The notes beneath the pieces were generated by a model. That model was not told the DNA's origin and searched no databases. It saw only the letters and a list, made by a program, of their open reading frames with translations. A stretch of DNA of 6,437 nt from an uncultured Methanomassiliicoccales archaeon. Its GTDB lineage: Archaea > Thermoplasmatota > Thermoplasmata > Methanomassiliicoccales > Methanomethylophilaceae. A program made the position numbers and the translations under genes. Position 1 is the stretch's first letter. Every line of letters starts with the position of its first letter. Shown here piece after piece: positions 1 to 6,174 of this stretch. The stretch is from the NCBI GenBank assembly GCA_934234005.1, contig CAKQHC010000085.1:1-6437 (forward strand). The letters run 5' to 3'.

Positions 1-23
1 TTTCTATCCTCATTTGGGAATAT

Positions 24-830
24 ATGTACCATACCCAACAGTCGCTATTCGACAAAGCGATTATCGGTGTTTTGGGAGCATTGAATTTAGAAATCTCGGG
101 AATTTATCTGAATATTGCCAGTTTTTTGTCTGTGTTCCTTCTGTTTACTTTTACGACCGCGGGCGTTCTGACGGTGATATGCGCATATCTCAGGAATTAT
201 GTGGTTAATGTTTTGATTAATATGGAAAATCATGCCACAGCCGGAATCAGAGGAAAAGCCGAAAAATTCTTCATGATCCCGGAAATAATAGATGTGAAGA
301 GAATAGATCTGGAGCCGATTATCTACAAAGACAGATTTGATAAAGAAGGATTCAAATCATTGACTTTGTACATTATTGTAATGGGTTTTACCATATCTTC
401 GTATATGTTCGTCAACCCTTATTTTCTTGATTCGTTCAGTTGGAAGATGCTGTTGGCAATAATGCTGTTGCTGTCGATGTTTATTCCTTGTTTAATAATA
501 CCTTGGCAACTTTTCAAAACACTGGGGGCCAAAGCAATCTCTGACGGAAACAGAGATTATTATTTGTGGTCCGGTGCCAAGAACAGACTCTTCACTTCAT
601 TTCTTGCCCTTAGTTCGTTTTCGATGATGTTTTTACTGTCTCTGTATTTCGGTCACGACATATCATCGATATTGTTTAATTACGTTGCATACCTGATGCC
701 GCTGATTTTCGTAGCATGTTCGATTTCTTTTATCTATACAAACAACTTCAGTTTGAATCTCAGCAAATCGATATTTGTTAATTATTACGAGAAAAACGGG
801 CAGATACAGAAACAAGATAAGGTATCTTGA
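24..830 (+). CDS. Polytopic membrane protein of unknown function, possibly 5'-partial
   Basis: I do not recognise the family. From the ATG at 24 the protein is 268 residues with five hydrophobic stretches long enough to cross the membrane, at about residues 31-54, 113-133, 141-163, 189-209 and 215-237. A polar, charged segment of about 55 residues (60-112) separates the first helix from the rest, and a short charged tail (242-268) ends the protein. No catalytic motif, cysteine pair or transporter signature stands out. The reading frame stays open from the ATG back to the left edge, and no Shine-Dalgarno sequence precedes it, so the true start may lie outside the window. It stands alone: the next intact gene on this strand is almost 900 bases away, so no neighbour hints at its role. 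That it is a real protein rests on the length of the open frame and the regular alternation of helices and loops. Confidence 0.7.
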   Translation: MYHTQQSLFDKAIIGVLGALNLEISGIYLNIASFLSVFLLFTFTTAGVLTVICAYLRNYVVNVLINMENHATAGIRGKAEKFFMIPEIIDVKRIDLEPIIYKDRFDKEGFKSLTLYIIVMGFTISSYMFVNPYFLDSFSWKMLLAIMLLLSMFIPCLIIPWQLFKTLGAKAISDGNRDYYLWSGAKNRLFTSFLALSSFSMMFLLSLYFGHDISSILFNYVAYLMPLIFVACSISFIYTNNFSLNLSKSIFVNYYEKNGQIQKQDKVS

Positions 831-1247
831 ACGAACGTTAGTAAATCAGGAGGAATAACGCAAATCTGTATCTGCAAGAGTTGATTTTCCTTTCTTCTAT
901 AAAATATTTTTGTAACTTTTTGTCTAAATTAATGTACAAAAATATACATAGCAGGTTTATATTGGAATATAGAGCCATGTTTAAAACATTTATTTCTAAT
1001 TTTTGTTTTTATGCTAAGCCGTCACTCATGTGATGTTCTGTTTAGAGGAATCAAATTATTATAATTTTACAATTGGCAGTAATGCGCTGTGAATTCATGT
1101 AATATTATACGGTTTCGGAAATGCGAACAATGCATATGCGGATATTGTAAAGAGAATTTAATTACTCTTGACCGACGAGAAAATGAATCTTATTGTCAGT
1201 TGCAGAATTACATGCAACATGAAAATTCGGGAACAGTCTAGATATGA

Positions 1248-1439
1248 AAATGTTGTACTGAATAGAGATGAAAAAGTGTTGCAACGGTCGGTATCGAGAA
1301 AGGCATCCGGAAATACAAGTGTGCAGAATGCGGATTAATATTTACGTTATATGCGGTCGCATATTAAAACCGCCGGCGAAATATCAACAAGATTTTGTTG
1401 CCGTTCCGTGATAAGGGTTTGAAACCTACCAAAACGCCC
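1248..1439 (+). pseudogene. Decayed zinc-ribbon protein remnant (transposase-like or regulator-like)
   Basis: One frame reads a broken zinc-ribbon pattern. Near its start are Cys-Cys codons (1251-1256), then stops at 1263 and 1269, then GIEKGIRKYKCAECGLIFT ending near 1346. A TAA lies at 1365, and after it comes a stretch with INKILLPFRDKGLKPTKT before tandem TGA codons at 1440-1445. The pattern 'basic-aromatic-K-C-x2-C-G-x-x-F-T' is typical of the second knuckle of N-terminal zinc ribbons in small archaeal transposases, and the piece after the stop resembles the helical segment that often follows it. In a neighbouring frame the bases at 1274-1290 read KCCNGR, similar to the first knuckle of the intact gene at 3097-3624, so a frameshift may lie between the two knuckles. 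The origin (insertion-sequence remnant or lost paralogue) is inference. Confidence 0.35.
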
Positions 1440-1672
1440 TGATGACTGTTTTCGCCGTATTTCGACTAGCAAATGTCATATTTTTGCAATATGCAGATTT
1501 ATTCAACAGCACAGAACGGAAGCCTCTTCGATTTTTTTTTACAAACATAATATTTTACAACAGTCTGTTCATAACCGGGTAGCAATCTCCGTTCAGCGCA
1601 TATGCGGGCTATCGAAATTTAATTCGTTTCATTCAGTTGGTGACCTAGCACATTGTTTTTTCTTGCAATTTG

Positions 1673-1681
1673 TTTATTAAT
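1673..1681 (+). promoter_or_regulatory. Possible TATA box for the TPR gene
   Basis: TTTATTAAT resembles an archaeal TATA element. Its centre lies about 25 bases before the ATG at 1703, so a transcript would begin at or next to the start codon, consistent with no visible Shine-Dalgarno sequence. A second candidate, CGAAATTTAATT at 1613-1624, looks like a BRE plus TATA and would give a leader of roughly 55-60 bases. Both calls rest on base pattern alone. Confidence 0.35.
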
Positions 1682-1702
1682 GGAATGCTTATACGTATTA
1701 CT

Positions 1703-2332
1703 ATGTCATCTGATCCTGGATATGATGCGATTTGTAAGGCTAAGAATCAGGCCGAAAGCGGTAATCCGGAAGGAGCCGTCAAGACGCTTGAGGATTATCT
1801 GATTACAGATCCGCACAATACAAAGGTGCGTCTTCAGTTGGCCAATGTAATATTCTATCATTTGGACGACATAGGGTATGGAAAGATGCAATTGGATGCC
1901 ATTTTGGATCTGGAGCCCGATAATACCGATGCAATGAAGGCTTTTGTCACTGTAATGTCAAAATACAAGAAATACAACGACGAAACCGAAAAGATGTTTG
2001 AAAAACTTCTCGATCTTTCGCCATCGGCTGAATTATACAGCATGTATGCGTTCTTTTTAAGAAAACAAATTGTTGATTTCGAAAAGTCTGCGGAATATTA
2101 CAAAAAGGCAATTGAGTTGTCTCCCGGAAAATACGAATACCATCAAAATTACGCGGTTCTTCTTCTCAACGATTTGAGAGATTATCCTACTGCCAAAACG
2201 GAACTTGAGATACTGATGGATATGAAACCGGGCGATTTGAACATACGTAAAAATTATGATAAATTGATGAAGAAAAAATTCGACAAAAACGGCAATCCTA
2301 AGAAGTCTTTATTCGGTTTTTCACACCGTTAA
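1703..2332 (+). CDS. TPR-repeat protein
   Basis: A soluble helical protein of 209 residues made almost wholly of tetratricopeptide-like repeats. Units fall at about residues 5-38, 40-73, 75-107, 109-142 and 144-177, with the usual A/G-x-Y/F spacing and a proline near the end of several units (ITDPHN, LDLEPDN, LDLSPSA, IELSPGK, MDMKPGD). A basic tail (189-209) closes it. Such repeats make a protein-binding scaffold; no enzymatic motif, signal peptide or membrane helix is seen, so it is probably a cytoplasmic adaptor whose partner is unknown. The frame also offers a TTG at 1670 and an ATG at 1685. I prefer the ATG at 1703 because the repeat fold begins right after it and a TATA-like element at about 1673-1681 would place transcription initiation almost on this codon, giving a leaderless message. 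It ends in TAA, and the next gene has its own start region. Confidence 0.8.
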   Translation: MSSDPGYDAICKAKNQAESGNPEGAVKTLEDYLITDPHNTKVRLQLANVIFYHLDDIGYGKMQLDAILDLEPDNTDAMKAFVTVMSKYKKYNDETEKMFEKLLDLSPSAELYSMYAFFLRKQIVDFEKSAEYYKKAIELSPGKYEYHQNYAVLLLNDLRDYPTAKTELEILMDMKPGDLNIRKNYDKLMKKKFDKNGNPKKSLFGFSHR

Positions 2333-2363
2333 CATTACTTAATTTTTGATTGTTGTTTAGTTA

Positions 2364-2401
2364 CAATTTAATAGAAGAGCAATAATATTTATTATCAGAG
2401 G
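2364..2401 (+). promoter_or_regulatory. Putative promoter and Shine-Dalgarno for the rubrerythrin gene
   Basis: An AT-rich TATA-like stretch (CAATTTAATA, about 2364-2373) is followed about 25 bases on by AGAGG at 2397-2401, which lies 5 bases before the ATG at 2407. The AGAGG is the clearest ribosome-binding site of the intact genes in this window and supports the chosen start. The TATA assignment is weaker, because the whole interval between the TPR gene and this gene is AT-rich. Confidence 0.45.
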
Positions 2402-2406
2402 ATAAC

Positions 2407-2946
2407 ATGGAACTCAAAGGATCCAAAACAGAAGCTAACCTTAAGACCGCTTTTGCCGGCGAGTGTCAGGCAAGAACGAAATACACCTACTACGCATCCC
2501 AGGCAAAGAAAGAGGGATACGAGCAGATTGCGGACATATTCATGGAAACCGCCGAAAACGAGAAAGAGCACGCAAAACTCTGGTTCAAACAGCTCCATGA
2601 CGGCAGAATTCCCAAAACCATCGACAATCTCAAAGACGCCGCAAGCGGAGAAGACTACGAGTACACAACCATGTACGCAGACTTTGCCGCAGTTGCAAAG
2701 GAAGAGGGATTCACCGAGATCGCAGCTCTCTTTGAAGCAGTCGGTAAAATCGAGAAAGGCCACGAGGACAGATACCTTGCTCTCCTCAAGAACATAGAAG
2801 ACGGCGTGGTTTTCAAGAAGGATCACGTTGTTATGTGGAAATGCCGCAACTGCGGATACATACATATCGGCGAAGAGGCACCTGCTGTCTGTCCCGTCTG
2901 TAAGCACCCCCAGTCTTTCTTCGAAGTAAGAGCAACCAACTGGTGA
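2407..2946 (+). CDS. rbr: Rubrerythrin
   Basis: A non-haem diiron peroxidase that reduces hydrogen peroxide in the cytoplasm of anaerobes, taking electrons through its own rubredoxin-like domain. The 179 residues show the standard order. A ferritin-like four-helix domain (about 1-135) has metal ligands E19 (AGEC), E52 and H55 (an ExxH), E85, and E116 and H119 (a second ExxH). A rubredoxin-like iron site follows at about 144-175, with C146-x2-C149 and C162-x2-C165. The length is normal for the family. One oddity is T88, at the position three residues after E85 where the well-studied Desulfovibrio vulgaris protein has the redox-mobile carboxylate ligand (E97). AGAGG sits 5 bases before the ATG. 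Its codons look more C-ending than those of the flanking plus-strand genes, suggesting strong expression. It appears to be transcribed alone, with a U-run and hairpin right after the stop. Confidence 0.95.
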   Translation: MELKGSKTEANLKTAFAGECQARTKYTYYASQAKKEGYEQIADIFMETAENEKEHAKLWFKQLHDGRIPKTIDNLKDAASGEDYEYTTMYADFAAVAKEEGFTEIAALFEAVGKIEKGHEDRYLALLKNIEDGVVFKKDHVVMWKCRNCGYIHIGEEAPAVCPVCKHPQSFFEVRATNW

Positions 2947-2951
2947 TTAAC

Positions 2952-2977
2952 TTTTTTCCTGGCTAAAAATGCCAGGA
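2952..2977 (+). terminator. U-run plus hairpin after rubrerythrin
   Basis: Six T (2952-2957) follow the TGA stop by five bases. The last of them begins a perfect 7-base stem, TCCTGGC (2957-2963) with GCCAGGA (2971-2977), closed by a 7-base AT-rich loop. Beyond it the plus strand stays T-rich to about 3005. Archaeal termination depends mainly on U-rich tracts, either intrinsically or through aCPSF1/FttA, which this same window encodes. The hairpin lies between the rubrerythrin stop and the TATA-like element of the next gene, so a 3'-end role is the simplest reading. Confidence 0.5.
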
Positions 2978-3043
2978 TTTAACTTTGTTATTGTTGTCAT
3001 TTTTATCCTCCAATTACCTAATATACTGGAATCTTGGCAAAAC

Positions 3044-3053
3044 TTTATAAATA
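3044..3053 (+). promoter_or_regulatory. Putative TATA box for the zinc-ribbon HTH gene
   Basis: TTTATAAATA is close to the archaeal TATA consensus and is preceded by an A-rich patch (GCAAAA) in the BRE position. Initiation about 25 bases downstream, near 3073-3075, would leave a leader of some 22 bases before the ATG at 3097. No Shine-Dalgarno sequence is visible in that leader. Confidence 0.5.
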
Positions 3054-3096
3054 ATGATTTGGAATGGACGTATTATACATCCAACTGTGATAATCT

Positions 3097-3624
3097 ATGT
3101 TACCGACTGCCAATTCGATTAACGGTGAATGTGTTTGTCCTTACTGCAACGGTCGTTTTAAAGTAGTTGAAAGCAAAGAGATTCAGTCATACGCATGCAA
3201 ACGTTGCGGATTTGAATGGGATTCGCCCGATACTCCTCTGAAATGTCCCAAGTGTGACTCTTATTCTTGGGATAAAGATTACATAAACTGTTGTTGCCAG
3301 GTTTGTCATTACAGTTGGGAGTCCCTCGCAAACAGGGGTACAGACAGATGTCCCAACTGCAAATCTAACCGTTGGAACGAAAAACCCGCTGTGGTTTCCA
3401 AAAAGATTTGTGCCCAGGATTCGGCCATAATGAAAGGAAAATGGATTATGGACCGTTATGAGTCGGGATACGGATGTTTGGATATTGCTTCCGAACTCGG
3501 AATACCTTTGTTCACAGTGATGAGAATTGTGACCACGGAGCTCAATCTGAGTTATGCACCCAGGATGAAAAGCAATCAGACGAGCTCAAGAGCGGCCGAA
3601 CCTGCAGCCATCATAGCTAAATGA
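3097..3624 (+). CDS. Tandem zinc-ribbon protein with C-terminal helix-turn-helix
   Basis: A 175-residue protein with five CxxC pairs: C14/C17, C34/C37, C50/C53, C67/C70 and C85/C88, plus extra cysteines at 12, 65, 66 and 105. Two stretches repeat one pattern. CKRCGFEW followed by CPKCDSYSW (34-58) and CQVCHYSW followed by CPNCKSNRW (67-93) each read CxxC...W...CPxCxSxxW, so two complete ribbons follow an N-terminal half-site. Residues about 112-150 contain a helix-turn-helix (ESGYGCLDIASELGIPLFTV) of the homeodomain-like kind. I infer a zinc-dependent nucleic-acid-binding protein, perhaps a transcription regulator; no catalytic motif is seen, and the target is unknown. The Ser/Ala-rich tail (about 159-175) lies largely in a 49-base antiparallel overlap with the HTH gene on the other strand. 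The ATG at 3097 is chosen because it follows a good TATA-like element by a short leader and immediately precedes the first knuckle. Confidence 0.8.
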   Translation: MLPTANSINGECVCPYCNGRFKVVESKEIQSYACKRCGFEWDSPDTPLKCPKCDSYSWDKDYINCCCQVCHYSWESLANRGTDRCPNCKSNRWNEKPAVVSKKICAQDSAIMKGKWIMDRYESGYGCLDIASELGIPLFTVMRIVTTELNLSYAPRMKSNQTSSRAAEPAAIIAK

Positions 3625-4175
3625 GGGTCCTGTCCGCCGCCGATTATCAGTACATCTCCGTTTTTCATTTTTGTTTTATCACGGATGATTTTCGCCATTT
3701 CAGGATTTTCAACATCCACGTTCCAGTCGGGAAGCATGTAGATTGTGTCATCTTCCATGGCCCATGTCGTGCAGCCGTCTCCTCCTGCTCTGATTCCGCA
3801 ATTGCGTTGTTCGATACCGTTAAACACTTTGTCGACAGCATTGTTTATTATGATGCCCTGTTGAAACGTACCTAGAACGTACCCCGGAAGATTAATCTCA
3901 ACAGATCTTATTCCGAGTGCGTTCAGGAGCTCCGTTCCGTATGGTGTTATCATAACGCCTGCTCTGGAGATGTTTATTATACCGTTGTCTTCCAAGAGTG
4001 TAAGCAGGCTGCGGATACTCCCCTCTCCGATTCCGATGTAATCGGCCAATCTTATACGGCCTATGCGTTCACCGCTACGGATACGATCCAACAGGAAGAA
4101 TACATCGGCATCGGAGAACCTGCCTTTGGGTCCGCCGTTCTGATTCTCAAGCAAGAGCACCATAAGATTATCCAA
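3576..4175 (-). CDS. DUF4443-type archaeal HTH protein
   Basis: A 199-residue protein when started at the TTG at 4175, or 195 from the ATG at 4163-4161. Residues about 20-85 form a winged helix-turn-helix (IGRIRLADYIGIGEGSIRSL, then a GVMITPYG wing and LL). The C-terminal half carries GIEQRNCGIRAGGDGCTTW (120-138) and a final GDVLIIGGGQDP...AALEL, the pattern I associate with the archaeal DUF4443 family of predicted regulators. The ligand and DNA target are unknown to me. It follows aCPSF1 by only 30 bases on the same strand, so it is probably co-transcribed with it. An inverted repeat in that gap overlaps a TATA-like element, which hints at an additional internal, perhaps autoregulated, promoter whose transcript would begin almost exactly at the ATG 4163. 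There is no Shine-Dalgarno sequence for either start. Its last 49 bases, stop codon included, overlap the convergent zinc-ribbon gene. Confidence 0.75.
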   Translation of the reverse strand: MDNLMVLLLENQNGGPKGRFSDADVFFLLDRIRSGERIGRIRLADYIGIGEGSIRSLLTLLEDNGIINISRAGVMITPYGTELLNALGIRSVEINLPGYVLGTFQQGIIINNAVDKVFNGIEQRNCGIRAGGDGCTTWAMEDDTIYMLPDWNVDVENPEMAKIIRDKTKMKNGDVLIIGGGQDPHLAMMAAGSAALELV

Positions 4176-4181
4176 GCAACA

Positions 4182-4203
4182 ATCAATATTTGTACATATT
4201 GAT
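4182..4203. promoter_or_regulatory. Inverted repeat ATCAATAT-N6-ATATTGAT, candidate operator
   Basis: A perfect repeat with 8-base arms and a 6-base spacer lies in the 30-base gap between the aCPSF1 stop (4206-4208) and the HTH gene start (4175). On the minus strand it includes ACAAATATTG, a TATA-like element whose centre is about 25 bases before the ATG at 4163. A dimeric winged-HTH protein could bind such a site and block TBP, so autorepression by the adjacent gene product is plausible. As RNA it could instead fold into a weak AU-rich hairpin at the aCPSF1 3' end. Confidence 0.4.
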
Positions 4204-4205
4204 GT

Positions 4206-6110
4206 TCACCGCAATCTTATAGTTTCAAGATTCTGGGGTGCTTTTGTTTCGATTCCGAACTTCTTATAGATGGAAGACGCCAAATCAGTACATTTGCGGT
4301 CTTCACCGTGTCCGATTATTATTTTGTCCGGCTTGGGATCAAGAGATCCGATATATTTCATCAGTTGTTTACGGTCGGAGTGTCCGGAGAATCCGTCCAC
4401 TGTTTCCCTCTGCATTCTGATGGTAAGCTGTACCGGTTTTCCTTTCCAGTTGAGGGTAATTTCCTGTCTTCCTCTTTGAATCGTTCTTCCAAGGCTTCCT
4501 TCGGATTGGTATCCTACAAACAAGAGCCAATTCTTTTCGTCGTCGGCCCATTCTCTGAAGTATTCCATTACAGGTCCGCCTGACATCATACCGCTTGTTG
4601 CAAGAACTATGCAAGGCTCTGACGTGTGGCAGATTTCTTCCCTCATGTCTGCGGTTTCGACTCTTTTGAACACAGGGTTCAGGAACGGGTTCTCGTTGAG
4701 CTGGAAAATCTGTGTTCTCAGTTGCGAATTGAGATATTCGGGGTATGCCGTATGGATAGCGGTAGCCTCCCAAATCATACCGTCAAGATATACAGGACAT
4801 TTCGGCATTTTGCCTGTTCTGATCAACTCTTCGATAACAAGCATGACTTCCTGCGATCTTCCCACGGCGAATACGGGTATGAGCACTTTGCCTCCTTTCT
4901 CGATTGCCTGTTTGATGATTCTTCCCATTTCTTCGGAAGCATCGGTACGCGATTGCTGGAAATCGTTGTGTCCTCCGTAAGTGGATTCGATTACCAGGGT
5001 TTCAAGTCTGGGGAAGCGGTTGGTTGCAGGATTGAAAAGCCAGGTTTTCTCGTATTTCGTATCTCCGGAGAATGCAACATTGTGCAGTCCGTCCCCGATA
5101 TGGAAGTGTGCGATAGCGGATCCGAGAATGTGTCCAGCATTGTGGAGCGTGAGCCTGACGTCGGGTGCTATGTCTGTAGTTTCGTTATATTTGAGCGGAA
5201 TGGTATGAAGAATCTCCTGCCTAACATGGGACGAATCGTACGGGGCTTTTTTATTTTCTCCGTATCCGAGTTTGATGTTGTCCAATTGGAGAAGGGTCAT
5301 TAGGTCGCGGGTAGGATATGTGCAGTAAACCGGCCCTCTGTATCCGTATTTGAACAGTGCGGGGAGAGTTCCGCAGTGATCCAAGTGTGCGTGCGTGATA
5401 ACTACGGCATCTATGTCGTCCAACGGCTGTGCTTCGGGGATTGCAAAATAAGGCGTGTTGTCGGAGCTGGGATCCAATCCGCAATCGATGAGGATTTTAC
5501 TGTCTCTGGTAGTGAGCAGAGAAGCGGACCTTCCTACCTGCCTGAATCCGCCCATGGCGGTTACGCGGACCCACTGTTCGCCTTCATGAATCGGCCTCGC
5601 CAGCCTTCTGGCGACACGGGTCAGCATCTCCTGTCTTTCATCATGATTCATGCGCAGATATCCGCGGACATCCGAAACGGTTTTTGAAGGAATCGGAGGG
5701 GCGCGTATGACTTTGACGTTCCATCCGGATTCAGCCCTGATGTTTCCCAACAGCTGTCCTTCCTTACCGAGGACTTCGCCCGGATTTATTGCTTCGATGA
5801 TTGCTTCTCCGGTTTCGTCCACGAAATTGATATCAAATATCTGTGCGGATTCCGGAATCATTTTACGAATCTTTTCTTCAACCACTGCCGGATCGGCGAG
5901 CAGCTTGGGATCAGGCCTTATATCCACTCTGCGGTGAATTGTCTGGGCCAGCATCCGGGCTATGGTATCGTTGGACGAAACTTTGTCGTATTCACTGGTG
6001 TATACCACGACAAGAGGTCCTTCGAATGTAATATTGGTAATTTTGATGTCTTTGGGGAAGCGTCTTTTTACTTCTTCCGTAAGAGTCTCGAATAGCTTAT
6101 CAACATTCAT
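4206..6110 (-). CDS. fttA: aCPSF1/FttA, KH-domain beta-CASP ribonuclease and termination factor
   Basis: The archaeal homologue of the CPSF73 cleavage subunit. The family cleaves nascent RNA at U-rich sites, forms 3' ends and terminates transcription together with RNA polymerase and Spt4/5. The 634 residues match the usual length. The N-terminus (about 1-140) holds two KH-like domains, the second with GKEG at 115-118. The metallo-beta-lactamase part carries HAHLDH (H240, H242, D244, H245), H327 in AGHILGS and D350 in FSGD. The beta-CASP part includes E375 (VIESTYGG), H577 (GFSGHSD) and the final metal ligand H601 (IIGHGE). All catalytic residues are present, so the enzyme should be active. 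The ATG at 6110 gives the expected N-terminus. It lies 64 bases after psmB, a neighbour conserved in many archaea, and 30 bases before the HTH gene. No strong Shine-Dalgarno sequence is seen; GCTGG lies 12 to 8 bases before the start. Confidence 0.95.
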   Translation of the reverse strand: MNVDKLFETLTEEVKRRFPKDIKITNITFEGPLVVVYTSEYDKVSSNDTIARMLAQTIHRRVDIRPDPKLLADPAVVEEKIRKMIPESAQIFDINFVDETGEAIIEAINPGEVLGKEGQLLGNIRAESGWNVKVIRAPPIPSKTVSDVRGYLRMNHDERQEMLTRVARRLARPIHEGEQWVRVTAMGGFRQVGRSASLLTTRDSKILIDCGLDPSSDNTPYFAIPEAQPLDDIDAVVITHAHLDHCGTLPALFKYGYRGPVYCTYPTRDLMTLLQLDNIKLGYGENKKAPYDSSHVRQEILHTIPLKYNETTDIAPDVRLTLHNAGHILGSAIAHFHIGDGLHNVAFSGDTKYEKTWLFNPATNRFPRLETLVIESTYGGHNDFQQSRTDASEEMGRIIKQAIEKGGKVLIPVFAVGRSQEVMLVIEELIRTGKMPKCPVYLDGMIWEATAIHTAYPEYLNSQLRTQIFQLNENPFLNPVFKRVETADMREEICHTSEPCIVLATSGMMSGGPVMEYFREWADDEKNWLLFVGYQSEGSLGRTIQRGRQEITLNWKGKPVQLTIRMQRETVDGFSGHSDRKQLMKYIGSLDPKPDKIIIGHGEDRKCTDLASSIYKKFGIETKAPQNLETIRLR

Positions 6111-6174
6111 TTTAAATCCAGCTTAATGAAGGTGAAGAAGAAAGAAGTTTGGTAAGAGGTTTGTATGATTCTAA
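6111..6174 (-). other. psmB-aCPSF1 intergenic region, pyrimidine-rich
   Basis: Read on the minus strand, this 64-base gap is dominated by a pyrimidine-rich tract (CTTCTTTCTTCTTCACCTTC, within about 6126-6147) between the psmB stop and the aCPSF1 start. I see no convincing TATA element, so aCPSF1 is probably transcribed from a promoter upstream of psmB. A CU-rich tract is the kind of sequence at which aCPSF1 itself could process or terminate the psmB transcript, but that is inference. Confidence 0.35.

Larger units (their letters stand above)
831..1702. other. Long AT-rich intergenic stretch with decayed sequence
   Basis: I see no convincing intact gene here. The first part is T-rich on the plus strand (about 884-925) and probably holds the 3' end of the upstream membrane-protein transcript. 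A perfect AGGAGG at 848-853 has no ATG, GTG or TTG at a usable distance. A 50-codon frame from a TTG at 881 to a TGA at 1031-1033 is AT-rich and looks non-coding. A stop-interrupted zinc-ribbon remnant lies at about 1248-1439 (listed separately), containing an inverted repeat with 7-base arms ATATGCG/CGCATAT at 1349-1364. A run of nine T at 1532-1540 could end transcription. A TATA-like TTTATTAAT near 1673-1681 probably serves the TPR gene. No tRNA, CRISPR repeat or transposon end with matching inverted repeats was found by eye. Confidence 0.6.

Noticed and set aside
881..1033. 50-codon frame from a TTG, 27 bases after AGGAGG
   Set aside because: The spacing is too long for that ribosome-binding site, and the residues (mostly F, L, I, K, S, N) reflect AT-rich sequence rather than a protein.
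1374..1457. Inverted repeat CGGCGAAA (1374-1381) and TTTCGCCG (1450-1457)
   Set aside because: Eight bases with a spacer of nearly 70 is weak, and nothing else indicates a structured RNA or an element end.
1132..1607. GCATATGCGG occurring at 1132-1141 and 1598-1607, suggesting flanking repeats of an insertion
   Set aside because: Ten bases over this distance can arise by chance, both copies are in the same orientation, and there are no terminal inverted repeats or a transposase frame to match.
1442..1702. If TAG were read as pyrrolysine, the TPR frame would be open from about 1415, with an ATG at 1442 and TAG codons at 1580 and 1646.
   Set aside because: The added residues look non-coding, two pyrrolysines in under 90 residues would be unusual, and the TPR fold starts right after the ATG at 1703, which has a well-placed TATA-like element.
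2395..2907. 170-codon open frame antisense to rubrerythrin
   Set aside because: Its sequence is low-complexity and has no family features. It is an effect of the strongly biased codons of the rubrerythrin gene, whose identity is certain.
2969..3166. 65-codon open frame beginning in the hairpin after rubrerythrin
   Set aside because: It starts inside the terminator-like hairpin, runs through the promoter of the zinc-ribbon gene and overlaps it in another frame; the sequence is hydrophobic by AT bias only.
4626..5303. 225-codon open frame antisense to aCPSF1, and several shorter ones at 4238-5937
   Set aside because: All lie opposite the well-supported aCPSF1 gene and their translations show no coherent domains.
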